Assembly (NCBI GenBank): GCA_963823565.1
Contig: CAWGLR010000001.1
Coordinates: 1 to 64,000, forward strand
Reading direction: 5' to 3'
Origin: RHKX01 sp963823565
GTDB taxonomy: Bacteria; Actinomycetota; Thermoleophilia; Solirubrobacterales; 70-9
DNA: 64,000 nucleotides
Under the pieces are notes generated by a model. It worked only from the letters and a program-made list of their open reading frames with translations. It did not search any database and was not told where the DNA came from. The position numbers were made by a program, and so were the translations under genes. Of this stretch, positions 38,371-45,468 are shown one piece after another (within the stretch, counting starts at the first letter, position 1; each line of letters begins with the position of its first letter).

Positions 38371-39714
38371 CTAGGCCGCGGGCGTCAGCTCGGCCAGTGC
38401 CGTGAAGAGCTCGCGCGCCGCCCGCTCGCCCCAGGCGAGGCTCGAGAGCGCGTAGGACTCGTTCGGCGCGTGGTAGGCGTCCTCGGGCAGGCTGAACCCG
38501 GTGACGATGGTCGGCATCCCCGCCGCCAGGAGGTCGGCGACGACCGGGATCGAGCCGCCCTCGCGGATCAGCGCCGTCTCGACGCCCGCCGGAGGCTCGC
38601 GCGAGCGCCTCGGCGGCGAGGCGGATCGGCGGCGAGGCGGGATCGCAGAGCGCCGGGGCGTGCGGCTCGGTCGCGATCTCGACCTCGGCGTCCCTCGGGG
38701 ACGGCGTCGCGGAGCAGCCGCTCGAGGGTCGCCGCCATCTCCGCCGCGTCCTGGCCCGGCGCGAGCCGCATGCTCAGGGTCGCCCGCGCGCTCGCGGGAA
38801 CGACCGTGCGCGGCTCCCCGCCGGCGATCTCGTTGACGTCGAGCGACGCGTCGCCCCAGTTGCGGCGGTAGTAGAGGTCGCCGGCGTCGGGGCTGACCGG
38901 GCCGCCCGCCGACCTCGGCCAGCACCTCGTCGCCGGGCTTCAGGCGCTCCCAGGAGGCGACCTCCGCGGGCGTCGGCGGCACGATCCCGGCGCGCAGCTC
39001 CTCGCTCAGCAGGCCGTCGGGGCCGGGCACGACCTCGGAGAGCATCGCGTGCAGGACGTGCAGGGAGTTGAGGACGCTGCCGCCGTAGCTGCCCGAGTGC
39101 AGGTGCCGCGGCGCCGTCCGCACCTCGACCTCGACCATGACGATCCCGCGCAACGCGACGGTGATCGCCGGCGTGCGCGCATCGGCCGGACCGGCGTCGA
39201 AGACGACCGCGCAGTCGGCGCCGCGCTCATCGGCTGCGATCCAGGAGGACACCGCGGCGCTGCTCACCTCCTCTTCCCCCTCGACGAGCACCCTGACGTT
39301 CACCGGCAGCTCGCCCGCCGCCGCGAGGTCGCACGCCGTCCTCAGCAGCGGTAGGAAGTTCCCCTTGTCGTCGGCGGCGCCGCGGGCGTAGATCCGGCCT
39401 TCGCGGATCTCGGGCTCGAACGGCGGCGAGTCCCAAGCGCCGAGGTCGCCCGGCGACTGGACGTCGTAGTGCCCGTAGATCAGGACGGTCGGCGCGCCCG
39501 GCGCGTCGGCGCTGAGGTCGCCGACCGCGAGCGGGTTGCCGCCGTGGGAGGTGTCCAGAGCCGCCTCCCCGCCGGCGGCGCGCACCCGCTCGCAGACCCA
39601 CTCGGCGGCCGCGCGCATCGCCTCCGGGTCGACGTCGTCGGTCGATATCGAGGGGATCCGCAGCCACTCGACCAGGTCGTCGACGAGATCCTGGGAGGGC
39701 TGGTCGCCGGACAT
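38371..39714 (-). CDS. M20 family dipeptidase/peptidase, frameshifted
   Basis: Metal-dependent M20 peptidase. The N-terminal catalytic half is intact: metal-binding His in YGHYDVQ (about 82), bridging Asp in GAADDKGN (about 115), catalytic Glu pair in VEGEEEVSS (about 148) and Asp in VFDAG. The lid domain starts HLHSGSYGGSVLNSLHVLH. The frame is lost near 38900; the expected continuation (VSPDAGDLYYRRNWGDA, then MRLAPGQDAAEMAATLERLL) is in another frame, with further shifts near 38692 and 38588. The original frame returns for the C-terminal metal His in DAYHAPNESY. Three indels cancel to a whole number of codons. Substrate unknown. Divergent from the lipocalin gene. Confidence 0.82.
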   Translation of the reverse strand: MSGDQPSQDLVDDLVEWLRIPSISTDDVDPEAMRAAAEWVCERVRAAGGEAALDTSHGGNPLAVGDLSADAPGAPTVLIYGHYDVQSPGDLGAWDSPPFEPEIREGRIYARGAADDKGNFLPLLRTACDLAAAGELPVNVRVLVEGEEEVSSAAVSSWIAADERGADCAVVFDAGPADARTPAITVALRGIVMVEVEVRTAPRHLHSGSYGGSVLNSLHVLHAMLSEVVPGPDGLLSEELRAGIVPPTPAEVASWERLKPGDEVLAEVGGRPGQPRRRRPLLPPQLGRRVARRQRDRRRGAAHGRSRERAGDPEHAARAGPGRGGDGGDPRAAAPRRRPRGTPRSRSRPSRTPRRSAIPPRRRSASPPRRSREPPAGVETALIREGGSIPVVADLLAAGMPTIVTGFSLPEDAYHAPNESYALSSLAWGERAARELFTALAELTPAA

Positions 39715-39730
39715 GAGGCGAGGTTCTCAC

Positions 39731-39780
39731 AGTGAGTGGGATCAGCGTTGCGCATATCGCAACGTTCATCCCGCTCACCG
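39731..39780. repeat. 50-bp palindromic element, copy 2
   Basis: Outer arms GTGAGTGGGAT (39732-39742) and ATCCCGCTCAC (39768-39778); inner perfect palindrome CGTTGCG-CATAT-CGCAACG. It has the same length and layout as the element at 23731-23780. It fills the space between the divergent M20 peptidase and lipocalin genes, 16-17 bases from each start, so an operator role for both is plausible. Confidence 0.75.
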
Positions 39781-39796
39781 ACTCATAATCCCTTCC

Positions 39797-40338
39797 GTGA
39801 CCGATCCCAGCCTGCTGCACGGCCACTGGAGCTGGTCTCCTGGACAGGCGTCGACACCGACGGCGGTCGCGTCTCACGGCGGCCCGCGCCCCGCGGCGAT
39901 CTCATCTACCTGCCCTCTGGCCGCATGGCGGTGCAGATCCAATACGGCCGTCGGCCCTCGCTCGGGTCGCAGACCTCGAGCGGCGACGAGGCCGGACGCG
40001 CCGCCACGACACCTACAACGCCATGCGGCACCTGGTCGGTCCCCCGCGACGGCGTCATCGTCCACCACGTCGAGCTCGCCCTCCACCCCGACCAGCCGGG
40101 GATGGACAAGGAGCGTCCCTTCGAGCTCGCCGGCGACGAGCTCACGCTCCACACGCAGCCGGTCGCGACGCCGGCCGAGGTCGCCGCGGGACTCCGCGCC
40201 ACCCACGAGTCGATCGTCCCCGGCTACCACCTGAACAAGAAGCACTGGATCACGGTGACCCTCGGCGGGGATGCCGGCGACGACCTGGTTCGCAACCTGA
40301 TCGAGGACAGCCACGACCTCGTCGGCCGGCGGCGGTGA
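39797..40338 (+). pseudogene. Lipocalin-like protein fused to the C-terminal half of an MmcQ/YjbR protein; frameshifted
   Basis: From GTG 39797 the sequence begins as a lipocalin-like domain: VTDPSLLHG, then (one frame over) ELVSWTGVDTDGGRV, GDLIYLPSGRMAVQIQYGRR, then DTYNA and GTWSVPRDGVIVHHVELALHP in alternating frames, needing shifts near 39822 and between 39980 and 40020. It then runs into ATHESIVPGYHLNKKHWITVTLGGD and LIEDSHDLV, the C-terminal half of the MmcQ/YjbR (DUF419) fold. A deletion joining two genes or an assembly error would explain it. Confidence 0.55.
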
Positions 40339-40385
40339 ACGGTCCCGAGAACGAAAAGGCCCGCCTCGGGAGACGGCTCGTGAAG

Positions 40386-40458
40386 TACCGCTACGGGGAT
40401 TCGAACCCCGGTTTCCGGACTGAGAATCCGGCGTCCTAGTCCCCTAGACGATAGCGGC
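40386..40458 (-). tRNA. tRNA-Glu (anticodon CTC)
   Basis: Acceptor GCCGCTA pairs with TAGCGGT (first pair G-T wobble), discriminator A. D-region TCGTCTAGGGGACTAGGAC, anticodon stem-loop CCGGATTCTCAGTCCGG, T-arm CCGGGGTTCGAATCCCCG. CCA is not encoded. Confidence 0.95.
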
Positions 40459-40493
40459 GCGGCCCGCGATCTTAGCCAATGCTCGCACGGGCG

Positions 40494-41411
40494 TCAGGCG
40501 GCCGCGGCGAGCTGACCGAGCCCGAGGGAGCGAGCCAGGAACTCGGTCTCGGCGGCGACCGCGCGCTCGAATCCGTCGCCGACGTAAACGTCGAAATGCG
40601 TCAGCCCAGGGCCGAGCTCGACGAGCTCGCCGCGCGGTGCGGCGGCCGCCATGCGGCGGGCGGGACCGGCCGGCGTCACCGCGTCGTCGGGCATCACGAC
40701 GACCAGCAGCGGGCAGGTCACCTCCCGGGCCCGGCGGGCGGGGGCGTGGAGGCCGAGGCCGAGCAGGACCCGGGGGCAGAACTCGTTGCGCAGCTCGCCG
40801 TCGGCGTCGGCGAAGAGGGCGCGATAGCCCTCGTAGGAGCCGGGCTGGTTCATCGCGGCGCCGCGGCCGGGAGGCGCGACGAGCGGGATCCGCACCGGCG
40901 CGCCGCCGGCGATCGCGGCGAGGCCGTCGAGGACGCTCGCGGCGAGCAGGCGCCCGACCTGAGCCGGCCCGGCGGCGCTCAGCGCGGCGGGCCCGTCGGT
41001 CAAGGGCGTCTGGGAGACGACGGCGGCGACACCCTGGTCCTCGGCCCCGAGGGCGACGACGTGGCCGCCGCTGAAGGAAGTGCCCCAGAGCGCGATCCGA
41101 CCGGGGTCGATGCCGTCGAGCCCGCGGGCGCAGGCGATGGCGGCGCGCCAGTCGTCGAGCTGCCGCCCGACCGAGATCAGCTGGCGCGGCTCGCCCTCGC
41201 TGTCGCCGAAGTATCGGTAGTCGAAGACGAGCGCTGCCATCCCGGCATCGCGAAACCGCTCGGCGAACGCCCACAGCCGCGCCTCGCGGGTACCGCCGAA
41301 GCCGTGCGCGAGCACGACGCAGGGATGCTGCCCGGCGCCGGCGGGCCGGTAGAGCCAGGCGGCACAGCGAGCGCCGCCGGACTCGAAGCGGATGTCCTCG
41401 CGCGCGGCCAT
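40494..41411 (-). CDS. Alpha/beta hydrolase
   Basis: 305 residues. HGFGG oxyanion motif (about 36-40), nucleophile in GTSFSGG (Ser about 112), acid in VVMPDDAVTP (about 238-247) and catalytic His in LTHFDVYVG (about 275). The domain pattern resembles the dienelactone hydrolase/serine aminopeptidase-S33 type with a helical insert. No signal peptide. It lies beside tRNA-Glu and is divergent from a TetR gene, from which it is separated by about 180 bases; that regulator may control it. Confidence 0.85.
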   Translation of the reverse strand: MAAREDIRFESGGARCAAWLYRPAGAGQHPCVVLAHGFGGTREARLWAFAERFRDAGMAALVFDYRYFGDSEGEPRQLISVGRQLDDWRAAIACARGLDGIDPGRIALWGTSFSGGHVVALGAEDQGVAAVVSQTPLTDGPAALSAAGPAQVGRLLAASVLDGLAAIAGGAPVRIPLVAPPGRGAAMNQPGSYEGYRALFADADGELRNEFCPRVLLGLGLHAPARRAREVTCPLLVVVMPDDAVTPAGPARRMAAAAPRGELVELGPGLTHFDVYVGDGFERAVAAETEFLARSLGLGQLAAAA

Positions 41412-41472
41412 CGCGGACGAACCTACATCGTGGATCGACCGTTGGCGAGGCGCGCGGAAGCCGGAAGAAAGC

Positions 41473-41533
41473 GGCGCCCGACGCCGCGGGGGAACGGAGC
41501 CGGGCGCCTAAGTGGAACTTACCATCCCGTTTA
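41473..41533 (+). promoter_or_regulatory. Hairpin plus TTAC-box upstream of TetR (copy 2)
   Basis: GGCGCCCG (41473-41480) pairs with CGGGCGCC (41501-41508). Ten bases later lies TTACCATCCCGTTTA (41519-41533), the counterpart of the box at 31674-31688. Its reverse strand reads GTAAACGGGAT, close to the arms of the palindromes at 23731 and 39731. Confidence 0.5.
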
Positions 41534-41590
41534 CATCGGCTGCCTTGCGGCGGTCCGGGCACCGATTCGCGCGTCTAGAATGCCGCCGGG

Positions 41591-42154
41591 GTGGCAGCGG
41601 GGAGCTCGAATCGCAGGGAGGACGCACGGCGCAACCATGCCGCGGTGATCGAGGCCGCCCTCAGGCTCCTCGCCGAGAACCCGGACGCCAGCATGCAGGA
41701 GATCGCCGACGCGTCGGGGCTCGGGCGAACCACGGTCTACCGCCATTTCCCGACCCGCGACGACCTCTTCTCCGCCCTCCTCGCGCACGCGCTCCGGCAG
41801 AGCTGGGACGTGGCCGTCGGCGTGTTCGAGCGCGGGCTTCCCTTCGAGGACACGGTGCGCGAGCTGTCCCTGGTGATGGTCGACGCGGGCGTCGACTACC
41901 GCTTCCTCTTCAGCTACGGCAACCCGACGGCGCTCCAGGTGTCGCGAACGGCCCCCGAGAACCCGATGCTCGCCTGGTTCCGGGCGGCCCAGCAGCGCGG
42001 CGAAATGCGGGCGGACCTGCCGCTGCACTGGGTCATGTCCTGCTTCCAGGCGCTGTCGCTGGTGGCGATGCAGGACTTCGCCTCCGGCCGGCAGAGCCGG
42101 GAGGAGACAGCCGAGCTCCTCGCCGCGAGCATCCTGGCCCTCTTTCGCGAGTAG
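41591..42154 (+). CDS. TetR-family regulator
   Basis: 187 residues from GTG 41591. HTH: AALRLLAENPDASMQEIADASGLGRTTVYRHFPTRDDLFSALL (about residues 22-64), a close match to the TetR at 31710. The C-terminal domain has ASGRQSREETAELLAASILALF. The shared upstream hairpin and TTAC-box suggest the two are paralogues with similar operators. Possible targets are itself and the divergent alpha/beta hydrolase. Confidence 0.88.
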   Translation: MAAGSSNRREDARRNHAAVIEAALRLLAENPDASMQEIADASGLGRTTVYRHFPTRDDLFSALLAHALRQSWDVAVGVFERGLPFEDTVRELSLVMVDAGVDYRFLFSYGNPTALQVSRTAPENPMLAWFRAAQQRGEMRADLPLHWVMSCFQALSLVAMQDFASGRQSREETAELLAASILALFRE

Positions 42155-42191
42155 GAGGCGAAATCGTCACTGCGAACGATTCGCTCTGGGC

Positions 42192-42197
42192 GATACT
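42192..42197 (+). promoter_or_regulatory. -10-like GATACT before UBP zinc-finger gene
   Basis: GATACT lies 6 bases before ATG 42204, the same spacing as other probable leaderless promoters in the window. No -35 is apparent. Confidence 0.3.
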
Positions 42198-42203
42198 CCT
42201 TCC

Positions 42204-42500
42204 ATGGCGCAACCGGAATGCACCCACACCGACTCGATCCGGCCGGTCGAGCCCTCGAGCCTGGCCGGGTGCAGCGAGTGCCTGAAGAGCGGCGACCGCT
42301 GGGTCCACCTGCGGCTCTGCCTGACCTGCGGCGAGGTCGGCTGCTGCGACTCCTCGCCGAACCAGCACGCCTCCAAGCACGCGGCCGCGGCCGGCCACCC
42401 GATCGCCGCCTCGTTCGAGCCCGGCGAGAACTGGGCGTGGTGCTTCGTCGACGAGGTGGTGCTCGACGCCTCCCCGCTGGGCCTGCCGAGCCACGAGTAG
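42204..42500 (+). CDS. UBP-type zinc finger protein
   Basis: 98 residues, almost wholly a ZnF-UBP domain. Zinc ligands: CTHTD, CSECLKSGDRWVHLRLCLTCGEVGCCDSS, HASKHAAAAGH. The G-R/E-W-x-H and C-x-x-C-G-x-x-x-C-C spacing follow the family, which in eukaryotes binds the C-terminal GG of ubiquitin. Bacterial stand-alone copies are common in actinobacteria, and their ligand is unknown. Single gene between TetR and a convergent hypothetical gene. Confidence 0.9.
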   Translation: MAQPECTHTDSIRPVEPSSLAGCSECLKSGDRWVHLRLCLTCGEVGCCDSSPNQHASKHAAAAGHPIAASFEPGENWAWCFVDEVVLDASPLGLPSHE

Positions 42501-42522
42501 CCCGGGGCCGGTGGCGCGGCGC

Positions 42523-42882
42523 TCAGGCGGCGCCGAAGATCATCAGCGACTGCGGGTCGTCGGGATCGACTTTGACGGTCACGTTCTGGCCGGCCGAGAA
42601 CGGCGCCGAGGGGTAGATGTACTGGTTGATCGTCGCCTGGTAGGGCTCGCCCGCCGCGGGCCTGACCGTGAGGGTGATGTTGTGCTCGGTCCCGCCGGGC
42701 GTGTCCGTCTTACCTGTGGACTCCATCGATTCGATGTGCGCCGGGGTGTCGACCCCGCTATTCATCAGCTTCTGCGCGCGATTGGCGAGATCGATCTGCC
42801 CGGCGTCCGCACCGACTCCGATCTTGCTCGTCTGCGCCTGAGCCGACTCGGCCGCCTTCCTCATCTTGCCCATGAAGCCCAT
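42523..42882 (-). CDS. Hypothetical protein, soluble
   Basis: 119 residues, not recognised. An N-terminal amphipathic helix (MGFMGKMRKAAESAQAQTSKIG) precedes a helix (ANRAQKLMNSGVDTPAHIESM) and a beta-rich part (NITLTVRPAAGEPYQATINQYIYPSAPFSAGQNVTVKVDPDDP). The last part, ending in a V-x-V-D-P-x-D-P strand, resembles the short beta-sandwich segments found in many small actinobacterial proteins. No signal peptide. Normal codon use supports a real gene. Confidence 0.65.
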   Translation of the reverse strand: MGFMGKMRKAAESAQAQTSKIGVGADAGQIDLANRAQKLMNSGVDTPAHIESMESTGKTDTPGGTEHNITLTVRPAAGEPYQATINQYIYPSAPFSAGQNVTVKVDPDDPQSLMIFGAA

Positions 42883-42960
42883 AAGCTTTCCTCTTCCTGT
42901 AGCTGGTTGCGGGTGTTACGACTCTATCGCCGCCTCAACCAAGTGGGATGATCGGTCGAA

Positions 42961-44343
42961 GTGGAGGCGATGAGCGCCAAGCTCGCCCATAGGCTCGCCG
43001 TGGCCGCGATCCTCGCGGCGACCGTCGCCGCGGCGCTCGCCGCCTATTTCGTCAGCCGCGACATCGCCGAGGAGGAACGGAACGACCGCCTCGAGATCGC
43101 GCGCGAGGCCACGCTCGACGCGCTCGTCGCGCGCGAGGACTTCCTCGATGACCTCTCGTCGCTCGCCATCCAGCCGCGCGCCGGCGACGAGCTCCGCGCC
43201 TTCGCCAGGATCCAGGCGCACGAGGAGGCCGCGGTCGTCTCGGTGCAATGGGTCCCGCGAGCGGCCGCCGAGGGCCCGCCCGGTCCATCGCTGCTGGTCC
43301 CGCCGGACTCCGGCGCCGACCGCCACCTCGCGCTGACCTCCCGCAGCCCGCTCGCGGACCGGATCGCCGAGCGCGCGATCGAGGGCGGCGGGCCGGCGGC
43401 GTCGCCGCCGCTCCAGCTCGCGGCCGGGGACGCCGCCTTCTACCTGGCGCTGCCGGCGATCTCTCGCGGTAGCGCGGCCGGCGCCATGGTCGCCCTGGTC
43501 GACGGCCGCCGTCTCCTGGCGGCGGAGCTGCCCAAGGGCTCCCCGGACGTCGCGGTCGACGATGGCGGCGCCGAGATCGCCACCGTCGGCGACGAGCCCG
43601 ACGATGCCGAGTCCACCACGGTTCCCGTCCACGGCCGCACGTGGACCGTCAGCGTCGACGGCGCGTCCGTCGGTCCGGTGGAGGCCGCCCTGCCGTGGGG
43701 GATCCTGCTCAGCGGGTTCGTGCTCGCGCTCGTCGTCGCGGTCCTGCTCGGGCGCGCCGTCTCCCGGCGCGACGCCGCGCTCGAGATCGCCCGCCGCCGC
43801 GAGAGCGAGCTCGAGCAGCGTTCGCGCGAGGACGAGCTCACCCGCATCTACAACCGGCGTCACTTCACCGAGACGCTGACGGCCGCGCTCGGATCCGGCG
43901 GCAGGGCCGGCCTCGCCGCGCTGCTGCTCGATCTCGACCACTTCAAGGCGATCAACGACGGCCACGGCCACCTGACCGGCGACCTGGTGCTCCAGGTCGC
44001 GGCGCAGCGACTCGCCTCGGTCGTGCGGCCGACCGAGACGCTCGCCCGCTGGGGAGGCGAGGAGTTCGCCGTCCTCGCCGAGGGCCTCGACCGCGACGGG
44101 GCCTTGGCGCTCGGCGAGCGGCTCCGCGCCGCGATCGCCGACGCCCCGATCGAGGTCCAGGGCGAGATGATCGAGCTCAGCGCCTCGGTCGGAGTGGCGC
44201 TGACGGTCGCCGGCGACGGCGATCCCGACGCGATCGTCGGCGCAGCCGATCGGGCGCTGTACGAGGCGAAGGCCGCCGGCCGCAACCGCGTGGTGATCGC
44301 CGAGTCGCGGCGCAGCGGGCGCTTCGAGGGCGCCGAGGCTTAG
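42961..44343 (+). CDS. Membrane-bound diguanylate cyclase (GGDEF)
   Basis: 460 residues (GTG start; ATG 42970 is possible). Helix 1 (about 11-31), a periplasmic sensor of about 210 residues without a clear family match, helix 2 (about 246-265), a short coiled stretch, then the GGDEF domain (290-455). Active-site motif GGEEF at 365-369, with DELTRIYNRRHF before it and DLDHFKAINDGHGH for metal and GTP binding, so c-di-GMP synthesis is likely. The position of the inhibitory I-site, normally R-x-x-D five residues before GGEEF, reads RPTE, so product inhibition may be weak. Convergent with the epimerase gene. Confidence 0.9.
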   Translation: MEAMSAKLAHRLAVAAILAATVAAALAAYFVSRDIAEEERNDRLEIAREATLDALVAREDFLDDLSSLAIQPRAGDELRAFARIQAHEEAAVVSVQWVPRAAAEGPPGPSLLVPPDSGADRHLALTSRSPLADRIAERAIEGGGPAASPPLQLAAGDAAFYLALPAISRGSAAGAMVALVDGRRLLAAELPKGSPDVAVDDGGAEIATVGDEPDDAESTTVPVHGRTWTVSVDGASVGPVEAALPWGILLSGFVLALVVAVLLGRAVSRRDAALEIARRRESELEQRSREDELTRIYNRRHFTETLTAALGSGGRAGLAALLLDLDHFKAINDGHGHLTGDLVLQVAAQRLASVVRPTETLARWGGEEFAVLAEGLDRDGALALGERLRAAIADAPIEVQGEMIELSASVGVALTVAGDGDPDAIVGAADRALYEAKAAGRNRVVIAESRRSGRFEGAEA

Positions 44344-44346
44344 CCG

Positions 44347-45468
44347 CTACAGGACCCCGGCCTCGCGCGCGCCGGCCACCGTCTCCCGCAGCGTCGCCTC
44401 CGCGTCCCACTCCGGCTTCCAGCCGAGCTTCTCGCGCGCTTGCGACGTGTCCATCAGGGTCGGCACCCGGAGGGCCGTCAGCCAAGCCGCCTCGGGCGGC
44501 ATCCCGGGGAGCTTGGCGAGGAGCTCGTCGAGCGTCGCGACGGCGGGGCCCGGGACCGGGACCGAGTGCCAGCCGAGGGCGCGGGCGAGGTGCGCGACGT
44601 TGAGCGCCCCCGGGCCGGCGAGGTTGTAGCGGCCCGGCTCCCCCCTGCCCTCGACGGCGGCGACGATCGCGGCGGCGACGTCGTCGGTGTGGACGAGCTG
44701 GAACTCGATGCCGGGGTCGGGGAGGATCGGACCGAGGAACGGGATCGTGTCGACGATCCGGCGGGCGAGGCGGAGCTGACCGTAGACGGGGAGGGTCCTG
44801 ATCATCGTCTCGATCAGCGTCGTCGCGCCGGCGCCGGCGACGATGCAGGGGCGGAAGACGTAGGCGTCGGTCTTGGACCCGGCGACGGCGTCGTCAAGGG
44901 CGCGCTCCAGCTCGGCCTTGTGGGCCGAGTAGTAGAAGCCCTCCGACCCGCGCGGCTCGACGTCCTCGGTCAGCGGCTGCGGATTGTCGCGGTGGAAGCC
45001 GTAGGCGGCGACCGAGGAGGTGTAGACGAGGCGCTTGGCGCCCGCCGCGACGGTCGCGTCGAAGACGTTGCGGCTCCCCTCGAGGTTGACCCGCCCGGCC
45101 TCGGCGGGATCGCCGATCAGGATGAAGGCGAGGTGGACGACGACATCGGCGCCGTCGACGAGCGCGTCGACCGAGTCGCGGTCGAGCACGTCGCCGCGCT
45201 GGTAGACGACCTTCTTCGAGAGTCCGTGCTCGGCCGGATCGAACGGTCGCCGGGCCATCCCGATGACCTTGCCGACCTTCGCGGAGCGGTCGAGGGTGCG
45301 GAGCGCGGCGACGCCGATGTCTCCGGTTGGGCCGGTGACGGCGACGGTGAGCTTCTTCGGCTTGGGTTTGGACTTGGAACGCGTGGAGCTGCTCGCCGGC
45401 TTCGTCCGCGGCTTCGACCTCGCCGCTGCTTGCCGCTTGCTGCCCGCTGCTTGCTTCTTCTCAGCCAT
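44347..45468 (-). CDS. NAD-dependent epimerase/dehydratase family protein (extended SDR)
   Basis: 373 residues. The first 38 residues are Lys/Ser/Ala-rich and disordered. Then the Rossmann motif TGPTGDIGVAAL (about 45-56), the SDR Tyr-Lys pair YYSAHKAELE (about 178-187) with the Ser in YTSSVAAYG, and an extended-SDR C-terminal domain. Substrate not evident; nucleotide sugars or steroid-like compounds are typical. It starts directly after the stop of the MMPL gene (TGAATG), so both are probably on one transcript. Confidence 0.85.
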   Translation of the reverse strand: MAEKKQAAGSKRQAAARSKPRTKPASSSTRSKSKPKPKKLTVAVTGPTGDIGVAALRTLDRSAKVGKVIGMARRPFDPAEHGLSKKVVYQRGDVLDRDSVDALVDGADVVVHLAFILIGDPAEAGRVNLEGSRNVFDATVAAGAKRLVYTSSVAAYGFHRDNPQPLTEDVEPRGSEGFYYSAHKAELERALDDAVAGSKTDAYVFRPCIVAGAGATTLIETMIRTLPVYGQLRLARRIVDTIPFLGPILPDPGIEFQLVHTDDVAAAIVAAVEGRGEPGRYNLAGPGALNVAHLARALGWHSVPVPGPAVATLDELLAKLPGMPPEAAWLTALRVPTLMDTSQAREKLGWKPEWDAEATLRETVAGAREAGVL

